From Oscillospiraceae bacterium (GTDB lineage Bacteria > Bacillota > Clostridia > Oscillospirales > Oscillospiraceae): a stretch of DNA of 53,634 nt. The notes under the pieces are model-generated. The model saw nothing but the letters and a program-made list of their open reading frames with translations, did no database searches and was not told the origin of the DNA. The DNA lies in contig JAFVCD010000024.1 of NCBI GenBank assembly GCA_017479425.1, positions 1 through 53,634 on the forward strand. Reading direction: 5' to 3'. The position numbers and the translations under genes were made by a program. Shown in pieces: positions 24,437-32,400 of the stretch (position 1 is the first letter of the stretch; the number at the start of each line of letters is the position of its first letter).

Positions 24437-25360
24437 ATGAAGCACCTGTTTATTCTAAATCCCAAGGCGGGCTCAGACGAGGCAAAATCCGGTATTAAGG
24501 CGCTTATTGAGGAGAAGATGATCCAGCGCGGCGCTGAGTATGAGATATACTACACCACAGCTCCGATGGACGCGGCTGAGAAGGTCAGGCGGGAGGCGCT
24601 GAAGGGCGAGGAGCTGAGGGTCTATGCCTGCGGAGGCGACGGAACTATCTCCGAGTGCGCACACGGCGCGGCGGGGTTCTCTAACTGCGCTGTCACGCAT
24701 TTTCCCTGCGGCACTGGAAACGATTTTATAAAGAGCTTCGACGGCGATACAGAGCTGTTCCGCTCACTCGACGAGCTTATCGACGGCGCGGTGTTTCCGA
24801 TAGACCTTATTGACGTAAACGGGCGCAAGTGCCTCGATATAGCCTCCGTCGGCTTGGACGCGCGCATCGGCACAGACGTGCATAAGTATTCGGGACATCC
24901 CGTTTGGGGCAAAATTCAGGGCGGATATATCCCGAGCCTCGTTATGAATATTCTCAAGGGCATAAACTCTGAGTTTACGTTTGAAACCGAGGAGGGCGAG
25001 ATGAGCGGCAAATTTGCCCTCGCGTGCTGCTGCAACGGAAAATATTACGGCGGCGGTTTCAATCCGACCCGCACCGCTGTTGTGGATGACGGCGTGCTTG
25101 AGATTCTTATCATCAAAAAGGTAAACCTAATCCAGCTTGCGGCGCTTCTCGGCGACTACTCAGCGGGGCTTTACTACAAGCACCCGGACTTCATAAAGCA
25201 CATCGGCGGCACGCGCCTCAAGGTCACAGCGCCGCAGAAATTCGTCGTCAATATCGACGGCGAGGCGATGTACACGAAGGAGGTCACGATGAAGCTCATT
25301 CCGAAGGGCGTGAATTTCATCTTCCCGAAATCCTCGAATTTCGTCAAGGAAAGAACATAA
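24437..25360 (+). CDS. Diacylglycerol/lipid kinase of the YegS/DagK family
   Basis: A soluble or membrane-associated lipid kinase of about 307 aa that would phosphorylate diacylglycerol or a related lipid with ATP. It begins FILNPKAGSDEAK, carries ACGGDGTISEC (the GGDGT nucleotide motif), FPCGTGNDF, ASVGLDARIG and the C-terminal NIDGEAM. ATG 24437 follows GGGGTGAAAAGG; the GTG at 24428 overlapping the previous stop is possible but less likely. DgkB of this family recycles the diacylglycerol left by lipoteichoic acid synthesis. The gene ends at a bidirectional terminator. Confidence 0.9.
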   Translation: MKHLFILNPKAGSDEAKSGIKALIEEKMIQRGAEYEIYYTTAPMDAAEKVRREALKGEELRVYACGGDGTISECAHGAAGFSNCAVTHFPCGTGNDFIKSFDGDTELFRSLDELIDGAVFPIDLIDVNGRKCLDIASVGLDARIGTDVHKYSGHPVWGKIQGGYIPSLVMNILKGINSEFTFETEEGEMSGKFALACCCNGKYYGGGFNPTRTAVVDDGVLEILIIKKVNLIQLAALLGDYSAGLYYKHPDFIKHIGGTRLKVTAPQKFVVNIDGEAMYTKEVTMKLIPKGVNFIFPKSSNFVKERT

Positions 25361-25364
25361 AAGA

Positions 25365-25396
25365 AGCTCTCCCGACTAAAATCGGGAGAGCCTTTT
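25365..25396. terminator. Bidirectional terminator between lipid kinase and XRE gene
   Basis: Perfect 10-bp stem (25366-25375, 25382-25391) with loop CTAAAA, followed by CTTTT on the plus strand. The reverse strand also has A/T-rich flanks. It serves two convergent genes. Confidence 0.8.
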
Positions 25397-26169
25397 CACA
25401 TATACAGCTCGTTTACGTCGGCGCCGCGCAGGCTCGTGCCAACCCTCTCTGCAAGCGGAGCATACTCCGGCACCTCGCGGAAGAGGTCTATCACGCGCTC
25501 GAAGAGCTCGGAAAACCTCGCACCATCCTCATTCAGCGCTTCGCGCCGCCTGATCATCGCGCAGAGCGTCCATAGGCAGACGTCCTCGGTCTTTCTGATC
25601 TCGCCCTTTTGCGCCTCGCCCTCGAGAATCGCCGCCGCGATCTCGGTTTTGAGAAAATACAGCTCCGGCAGCCTTGAGAGATAGTGCTCCGCCATCCTCT
25701 GCTCGCCCGAAGCGCGGCATGAGAGCGCCAGAAGCCGCAGCACGTCGAGCCGTATCTCGTCGTCTGTACTGCTCTCTAAAAGCCGCTCGCCAAGCTCCAG
25801 CTTCTCACCCAGCCGGCTGTTCGGTATCACCATCAAAAGGCAGTTTAACAGCACCTCGTTATTCGGGTACTTTCTGAGCGCCTCGCGGTAAAACGCCTCC
25901 GCCTTTTCCGGCTCGCTTCTCAGCGGCACGGACTGGGTCACAATCGCGTCAACCTCGGCGTCGATGCGCCGGCGGTCGAAGTCCAAGAGATCGTCCACCG
26001 TAGTTTCGTAGAACGCCGCGAGTGCCGGAAGCATATCAATTTCCGGACTTGACGCGCCGGTCTCCCACTTCGACACCGCCTGCGGCGAGACGTTCATAAA
26101 CTCCGCCAGCGCCTCCTGCGTGAGCTTTTTCGATTTTCTGAGCGCTCTGAGCTTTTCTCCGATGTTCAT
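25396..26169 (-). CDS. XRE-family regulator with helical repeat domain
   Basis: A 257-aa protein with an N-terminal Cro/C1-type helix-turn-helix (LTQEALAEFMNVSPQAVSKWETG, about 18-40). A long helical C-terminal region follows (FYREALRKYPNNEVLLNCLLM, LSRLPELYFLKTEIAAAIL), typical of TPR-like peptide- or partner-sensing domains in such regulators. GGGAGG stands 9 bases before the ATG. An 11-bp inverted repeat flanks its -10 region, with one arm containing the ribosome site, which suggests autoregulation. Its targets are unknown; the nearest neighbour is the BlaR-like gene 90 bases upstream, on the same strand. Confidence 0.85.
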   Translation of the reverse strand: MNIGEKLRALRKSKKLTQEALAEFMNVSPQAVSKWETGASSPEIDMLPALAAFYETTVDDLLDFDRRRIDAEVDAIVTQSVPLRSEPEKAEAFYREALRKYPNNEVLLNCLLMVIPNSRLGEKLELGERLLESSTDDEIRLDVLRLLALSCRASGEQRMAEHYLSRLPELYFLKTEIAAAILEGEAQKGEIRKTEDVCLWTLCAMIRRREALNEDGARFSELFERVIDLFREVPEYAPLAERVGTSLRGADVNELYM

Positions 26170-26172
26170 TTA

Positions 26173-26212
26173 CATCGCCTCCCTTTGACTTGATTATAGA
26201 TGGGAGGCGATG
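26173..26212 (-). promoter_or_regulatory. Inverted repeat spanning XRE promoter and ribosome site
   Basis: CATCGCCTCCC (26173-26183) is perfectly repeated in inverse as GGGAGGCGATG (26202-26212), with 18 bases between. The spacer holds a perfect minus-strand TATAAT (26193-26198). The gene-proximal arm contains the GGGAGG ribosome site; the other arm lies upstream of the predicted transcript start. The pair would therefore act as two DNA half-sites, not as an mRNA hairpin. Confidence 0.55.
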
Positions 26213-26259
26213 AAAAATCCATATTAAAACAGTAGTGGATTTATAAACTGATAGTTGAA

Positions 26260-28578
26260 TTATTCTGCGACGCGAACGAGAATAGAGTCGGAGAGATAGC
26301 CCGAGCGCACCGTCAGCACTGCCTGACCCTTAGCGACGCCGGTTATCTTGCCGTCATCGACTGTGAGAATACTGTCATCGGAGCTTGACCAGGAGAATTC
26401 GCCGTCTGAGGAAGCAGAATCGCTCTCTGCGGTGAGAATGATCGTTTCGTTCTTGCGGATAGTAATCTCACGGAGCTGATGATCCTGGTTGAAAACTCCC
26501 GCCTGTTTGCCGTTATATGCAATGAACAGGTTTTCATCAAGTATTATTTCTCGCGCAAACACACTTCCGTCTTTGTTTATTACCGTAAGCAGATTACCTT
26601 CGGGATTGTATGTCACGCGCACGCCGTCAGCCGGAAACTCCTCCTCATATTTTACGGAAGCCGTTATGCGGCTTGTGATATTGCCGATTGCGACGGTTAG
26701 GTACATATCAGCTACCTCGTCGCTAAACTGCAAAAACTCGTTATACAGAGCGCCGCCGAAGGCACCGGAGGGGCGGGCTTCCAAGTCTTTGGTAATCAGC
26801 GAAGCGAGGAGATTATTTGCCGCGCGCTTGTACTTCTCCTCCAGAGTGTGCAGGCTTTCAAACACTGCAGAAGAGTCGGAAAGTGCCGCCCGATACAGCT
26901 CGTCAACTGAGCTGAAGGAGCTGCCGGAGGAAAGATTATACTCTTTAAGCGACGCCGCGACCATCGTATCATGATCGGGGAAAGTCAAATATTCCAGCAT
27001 GTCAGACACCGTTCCGCTGCGATATGGCTTTGAGCCGAGCGCATTGACAAGCCAGATTATTCTGTCCGAATTCTCGAGCCATCTGCGGATGAGCTCGTCG
27101 CTCGCTTTCGTGCCGTAAGAATCGTAGCAGTTGAGGTACATCACCAGCACCTGCTCGTCGGTGAGCTCGCCGATGCGCTTGTAATCCTCGGAGGGGTTGG
27201 TAAGGCCGTAATTATCCGGCGCGTACCACTCGGCGTTCTCTGTGCTGAGGTCGGCGTTTGCGCGCTCCTTCAGCTCATCGCGGTAATCTGCCGCTGTTTT
27301 GTGATTCTCATCAAGCTTGACATCAGATAGAATATCCGCAAGCTCGTCGCGGGTGTCAAAAAACTCGATATACGCCGTTCTGCCGCTGCCCGTGACCATC
27401 GCCGCCTTTGCGTCGCCGTAGATATATACGCCGGAGTAGGGGGAATACTCAGAGAGCATATAGACGATGAGATATTCCGTTCCGTCCTCGCCCTCCCGGG
27501 AGCCGAGAACCTCGTACTCAACTACGGCGTTCGTGCCATTGTGCGCGCGCATCAAAAGGTGCTCCTTGAGCGCGGCGACGGCGGCGCTCTCGGACTCGTC
27601 CGTGACCTCGGCAAGTTCTACCACGACCGGCTCCTCCACGACATCATTCTCATCATCCTGCTTTTCGCCCGGTATAAGCGCAGAGCAGGCGCAGAGCGTG
27701 AGCGCGAGGACTGCCATGGCGCAAACTGCCAGAATAGTTACTTTTTTGTAGTCTCTGATGGCGATAATGCGCTCTTTGAGCGCTTTTTTGTTCTCAACGA
27801 GCGTAGCCGCCGGAACGCGCACCGGAAGACGGGCGGCGGAAGCCATATAGATCAGCGTCTCGCCGTAGCGAACTCTGCCCACCTCGTCAAGCGAGCGGCA
27901 AACGGCCTCGTCACAGCTCATTTCACAGCTTCGGTCGAGGTCGCGGGAGATGAAATACACCGCGGGATTGAACCAGTGCAGACTTCTCACCGCCAGCATA
28001 AGCCACTTTATAACGAGGTCTCGGCGGCGCCAGTGCACCGTTTCGTGCGCCAGTATGAGGTCAAGCTCCTCGCGCTCGTAGTGCCGCTTCGGCAGAACTA
28101 TCATCGGGCGCAGAACCCCCACCTGCATCGGAGTTTCAGCGGCTTTTGAGAGATACACCTTGAGCCGCCCGCTCATCTGCACATACTCAAGTCCGCGCTT
28201 AAGCCTCCTCAAAAATACGAAATACGCCGCAACATGGTAGAGGAAAAATCCGGCGGCAACCGCGGCATAGGCGGGAACTATCAGACTATGCCAGTCAAAG
28301 CTTTTCTCCACCGGCGCGGCTTCGACCTCTGCCGGCACTTCGGTTATAATTACCGGTATGTCATAGGTTTCTATGACCGTATATGGCGTTGCTTCCGGCG
28401 CGCTATTCGGTATCACGCCGACCTCAAAGCCGACGGGTATAAGAAGCCGCAGAAGCACCGGAAGCCATATGTAATAGAGAAAAGATTTTGAGAGTCTTTT
28501 GCCGCCGAGCGCCTTTATGAGAAAGACGATTCCGGCGAGGACTGCGCCCTCAAGCGACACAAGAAGCAGCTTATCCAT
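26260..28578 (-). CDS. BlaR1/MecR1-like M56 membrane metalloprotease with Ig-like tail
   Basis: The sensor/antirepressor partner of the BlaI-like gene just upstream. The N-terminal ~300 residues have four membrane segments and a cytoplasmic zinc-protease domain with HETVH (178-182), followed by CDEAVCRSL. After the last helix (AVCAMAVLALTLCAC) comes a ~465-aa extracytoplasmic region. It is not a penicillin-binding sensor: no SxxK/KTG pattern is apparent. It ends in a bacterial Ig-like group-2 domain (FSWSSSDDSILTVDDGKITGVAKGQAVLTV). The total of 772 aa exceeds classical BlaR1 (about 585-600 aa). ATG 28578 follows AGGTGG and overlaps the blaI stop by 8 bases; an in-frame GTG lies at 28587. The ligand is unknown. 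Confidence 0.85.
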   Translation of the reverse strand: MDKLLLVSLEGAVLAGIVFLIKALGGKRLSKSFLYYIWLPVLLRLLIPVGFEVGVIPNSAPEATPYTVIETYDIPVIITEVPAEVEAAPVEKSFDWHSLIVPAYAAVAAGFFLYHVAAYFVFLRRLKRGLEYVQMSGRLKVYLSKAAETPMQVGVLRPMIVLPKRHYEREELDLILAHETVHWRRRDLVIKWLMLAVRSLHWFNPAVYFISRDLDRSCEMSCDEAVCRSLDEVGRVRYGETLIYMASAARLPVRVPAATLVENKKALKERIIAIRDYKKVTILAVCAMAVLALTLCACSALIPGEKQDDENDVVEEPVVVELAEVTDESESAAVAALKEHLLMRAHNGTNAVVEYEVLGSREGEDGTEYLIVYMLSEYSPYSGVYIYGDAKAAMVTGSGRTAYIEFFDTRDELADILSDVKLDENHKTAADYRDELKERANADLSTENAEWYAPDNYGLTNPSEDYKRIGELTDEQVLVMYLNCYDSYGTKASDELIRRWLENSDRIIWLVNALGSKPYRSGTVSDMLEYLTFPDHDTMVAASLKEYNLSSGSSFSSVDELYRAALSDSSAVFESLHTLEEKYKRAANNLLASLITKDLEARPSGAFGGALYNEFLQFSDEVADMYLTVAIGNITSRITASVKYEEEFPADGVRVTYNPEGNLLTVINKDGSVFAREIILDENLFIAYNGKQAGVFNQDHQLREITIRKNETIILTAESDSASSDGEFSWSSSDDSILTVDDGKITGVAKGQAVLTVRSGYLSDSILVRVAE

Positions 28579-28942
28579 TTTTGCCACCTCGCAGAGTCTC
28601 GAGAAGCTCGGCTACCTCGTCCTCAGTCAGCTGACCGTCGGAAACGAGGGTTGCGACAAGCTTTTTTGCGCTTCCGTCGAATATTCTGTCCACATAGCTC
28701 CTTGCGGAGAACTCGTTGTACTCGCGCTCGGTCACAACTGCGGCGTATTTTCCGCGCCCGACCTGCTTGATGGCCTCCTTCAGGCGCAGATTCCGGACTA
28801 CGGTCTTGACCGTCGGCTCCTTCCAGTCGAGCTTTTCGGTGAGCGCGGCGATAATTTCGCTGAGCCCCATCGGCTCGCCGGATGCCCACAGAAGCTTCAT
28901 CACCTCAAGCTCAGAGTCGACGATCCTTTCAGCGTTACTCAT
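28571..28942 (-). CDS. BlaI/MecI/CopY-family repressor (copy 1)
   Basis: A 123-aa winged-helix repressor that binds operator dyads as a dimer and is inactivated when its membrane protease partner is triggered. LEVMKLLWASGEPMGLSEII is the usual start of the fold and EPTVKTVVRNLRLKEAIKQ the recognition-helix region. The C-terminal GQLTEDEVAELLETL dimerisation helices are typical. AGGAGG precedes the ATG by 7 bases. It is divergent from the second BlaI-like gene and forms an operon with the 772-aa protease gene. Confidence 0.9.
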   Translation of the reverse strand: MSNAERIVDSELEVMKLLWASGEPMGLSEIIAALTEKLDWKEPTVKTVVRNLRLKEAIKQVGRGKYAAVVTEREYNEFSARSYVDRIFDGSAKKLVATLVSDGQLTEDEVAELLETLRGGKNG

Positions 28943-28962
28943 TATTTTACCTCCTTTCAGAA

Positions 28963-29016
28963 AGATTATTGCAATAATCTAATTAGAAGATTATCACAGT
29001 AATCTTTGCCTGTCAA
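28963..29016 (-). promoter_or_regulatory. Promoter and twin operators of the first BlaI/BlaR pair
   Basis: On the minus strand TTGACA (29011-29016), 17 bases and TAATCT (28988-28993) form a strong promoter. Two dyads occur: AAGATTA-N6-TAATCTT (28987-29006), covering the -10 and spacer, and the perfect AGATTATTGCAATAATCT (28963-28980) in the leader. Their centres are 25 bases apart. This fits BlaI-type autorepression. Confidence 0.75.
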
Positions 29017-29036
29017 GAGAATTATATAAAATCATA

Positions 29037-29084
29037 TTGACAAGCGTGGTTTATCGTGATAAACTTGGTTTACAAGGATAAACC
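29037..29084 (+). promoter_or_regulatory. Promoter and twin operators of the second BlaI/BlaR pair
   Basis: TTGACA (29037-29042), 17 bases and TAAACT (29060-29065) face the plus-strand genes. A perfect palindrome GTTTATCGTGATAAAC (29049-29064) lies across spacer and -10. A second dyad GGTTTA-N6-TAAACC follows at 29067-29084, centres 19 bases apart. The half-sites (GTTTA) differ from the AGATTA half-sites of the divergent pair. Confidence 0.75.
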
Positions 29085-29100
29085 AAAGGAGGAGCTTACT

Positions 29101-29472
29101 ATGGCGGATTTTGAGATTGGTGCAGTGCAGGAGCGTTTTGCGGATATTGTTTGGGCGAATGAGCCGGTGGGTTCCGGCGAGCTTGTCAAGATCTGCGAGC
29201 GTGAGCTGAACTGGAAAAAGCCGACTACATACACAGTCCTGCGCAAGATGTGCGAAAAGGGACTTTTCAAAAACGAAAACGGCGTCGTATCGAGCCTCGT
29301 TTCAAAGGAGGAGTTCTACTCGCGCAAGTCCCTTGACATCGTCTCTGAGAGCTACGATGGCTCGCTTCCGGCATTCATAGCGGCGTTTATAAGCCGCAGG
29401 GAGCTCACAAAAGCGGAGGCGGACGAAATTCAGCGCATGATCGATGCATTCAGAAGCGGTGAAAGAAAATGA
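29101..29472 (+). CDS. BlaI/MecI/CopY-family repressor (copy 2)
   Basis: A second winged-helix repressor of 123 aa, the same length as copy 1 but clearly diverged. VQERFADIVWANEPVGSGELVKICERELNWKKPTTYTVLRKMCEKGLF gives the helix-turn-helix and recognition helix. The C-terminal half (FISRRELTKAEADEIQRMIDAF) provides the dimer interface. The true start is ATG 29101 after AAAGGAGGAGC; the frame extends upstream through the operators. It overlaps the giant protease gene by 4 bases (ATGA). Confidence 0.9.
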   Translation: MADFEIGAVQERFADIVWANEPVGSGELVKICERELNWKKPTTYTVLRKMCEKGLFKNENGVVSSLVSKEEFYSRKSLDIVSESYDGSLPAFIAAFISRRELTKAEADEIQRMIDAFRSGERK

Positions 29473-32400
29473 GCGAATTCTTTTTAGGCGTTGTAAATCT
29501 CTCGATAACCGCAAGCTGGCTCATTTTAGCGGTTATTATCGCAAGGCCGCTTATGAAGCGCGCACCGAGATGGATAGTCTGCGCGCTATGGGCGCTTGTG
29601 GCGATAAGGCTGTGCCTGCCCATATCCATCGAGAGTAAGGCAAGTTTAGTGCCGAGCGTGGAAACCGTGCCGCAGAACGTAGAGATGATGCCATCCCCGC
29701 GTATAGACTCCGGCATACCGATAGTAAACGAGGCTATAAACCCTGCTATCGCAGAATCATCGCTTGCGCCTACTCCGGAGGCGAGCATGAATCCCTTACA
29801 GTTATGGGTACCGATTGCTTCGATCATATGGCTAATAGGCATAGCGGCGATGCTTGCCTATGCGATAATAAGTTATTTGAGAGTGCGAAAAACCGTTGCT
29901 GCGTCGATACCCGCGGGCGAGGGGGTGAGAGTATGCGACGATATTAAAAGCCCGTTCATTCTGGGCATATTCAACCCCATAATCTACCTGCCGTCGAAGC
30001 TGCCTATGAACACCGTGGAGCAGGTCCTGGCGCACGAGCGGGCGCATTTAGCCCGTCATGACCACTGGTGGAAGCCGTTAGGCTACGCGATTCTGAGCTT
30101 TTACTGGTTCAATCCTCTCTGCTGGGTCGCGTACATTCTCCTCTGCCGCGATATAGAGCTTGCCTGCGACGAGCGGGTCATACGCGATATGGACAGAGAG
30201 TCCGTCGCGGCGTACTCTCAGGCGCTCTTAGATTGCTCACTGAACCGCAGAGTTATCGCGGCGTGTCCGCTCGCTTTCGGTGAGGTGGGGGTCAAGGAGC
30301 GCGTTAAGGCGGCGCTGAGCTACAAAAAGCCCGCGTTCTGGATAATAATCGCCGCCGTGGTGGTGAGCATAGTCATCGCCGTGTGCTTCATGACTAACCC
30401 CTCCAAAAAGCTGGAGGGCAAGCTCGGTGTTTCGATGGATATGGCGGTGGCGGAGCATAACGATGACAAAGAGCGCGGGGAGTTCTTCACCTATTCGTCT
30501 AAGGTTTTCAAAATCGACAGTCAGCGAGGCAAAACCACGGTCTACGCCTGGGTACTGAGCGAGGGCTTCAGCTATGAGGACGGCGAGGTGATCACGCTCT
30601 ACGGCTCGAGTGTACCGGTTGCGGTCACGTTCGACACGTCGGATAACAGCGAGAGCGGCACCTATCCGGTGCTTGAATACTGGGTGCCGCGCGACGGAAG
30701 CTACTACGCCGAGGACATCAGGGCGAAGTACCCGGCATCAATCCAAGCTGAGGCGATGAACGGGGACAGCTTCGTAGGCGATATGAAGCTTGAGAACTTC
30801 AACGCGGCGTATGATTACTTCATCGGCAATCCTAAGGACGGCAACGGCGTGTTCAAGCTCACAAAATGGACTGCCTCGAGCGCGAGGGCGTTCAATCAGT
30901 TTGTGCGCGAGGGCGATTTTGAGCTGAGCAAGGCGCAGATAAATGTGCTCATCGAGAGAGCAAACGGCATAAAGCGGCTCGTTAAGAGCGGCGAGTACGC
31001 GGGCTTTACTCCGGGCTATCAGATAAGCGTGAAGCTCAGCGGTCTTACTAAATATTCGCATTACGAATATGTCTACTTTAACGGCTACTCCGCCGAGCGG
31101 GATATGGTGGAGGTCATATTCAATAACGAGCGCTATGTGGTCGAGGACAGCCTCTTTGCCGCGTACCTGCGGAGCGTGACCTCGGGCGGGGCGGCGCTTG
31201 CCTGCGGCACATATAAATACAACGACTCCGCGCTCACTATAAACTCTGACGGCACGGCGCAGCTCATATTCTCGCCGATTTCAAGCTATATCTATATCGG
31301 AAACTACTCCGTAGACGGCGACAGACTTGACGTCGGCGGGTATATCTTCACCATAACGGACGAGGGACTTAGGTTTAACGCTGACGAGAGCCCGGAATAC
31401 GTCTGGGGCGGCTTCTTCCGCGACGGGAGCATTTTCAGACTCGACGCAGAGCCGGAACGGTTCCTCGGATGGGCGTATAAGGCGATCCTCGACGGCACGA
31501 AGAGCTTTATTGCCGCCGATACCGGAAAAGAGGCTTCTATCGGCGACTATGCGCCCTCGGGCTACGCCCTCGTTGACCTCGACCGCGACGGCGACGATGA
31601 GTGCGTTCTGTATCTTTCGAGCCAGCGCAGAGGCTCAACTTCGAGCTCATATGCGGTGCTTTACGAATACGGCGGGGAATACTACTGCGCGGCGCTAAAC
31701 TATATCTCCGCCATCAAATCCGACGGCACGATACTGCTCACCGAAGGCTCGGCAAACCGCGCGATCTTCAATGAAACCGGCTGCGCGCTCAAATCCAAGG
31801 CGTGGCAGGAGGGCGGCAAATACTACCTCGAGGACAACGGCGAGGTTAGCCGGAGGGTTTATGAAAACTACATGGGCATTCAGCGGGCGAAGGATGACGC
31901 GAAGCGGTACAGCCTTGTTGAAAAGAGTTATTCCACCCGTATCGTCAGGGGCGGGTACGTCGACAGCGCGGGCAAGTGGCTCGCGTTCAATTCCGATAAG
32001 CTTGCAATCAGCTCCGTCAGGCACCTGCCGATAAGGAGATTTGACACAAAAGAGCAGCTTGATAACAACGTGGAAAAGTACGGCTTTACTGAGGGCGTCA
32101 GCGAGGCGCTTTCAAAGTACAACGAGGCGTTTTTTGCCGAAAACAGCCTCATAACAGTGTGCTTCGACGCGGGCAGCATCGACTTCCGCTACGATGTGGA
32201 GTCCATAGCTTTGGAAGGCGGCAGCTTTTTGCTGAGTGTCTGTCAGACGAATGCGCCGGAGAGCTACAATTCCGCAATACAGAGCTGGTTCGTTATCTGC
32301 GAGGTGCCGGATGCTGACCTCGCGCTTGTCAAGGACTACGACGCTGTTATGACCTACCGCGCTCCCACGACGTTGGAGCTTCCCGAAAAGTACCGCAACT

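Noticed and set aside
29056-29100. Upstream start for the second BlaI-like gene
   Set aside because: These codons lie within the operators and -10 region. The AAAGGAGGAGC site fixes the start at 29101.
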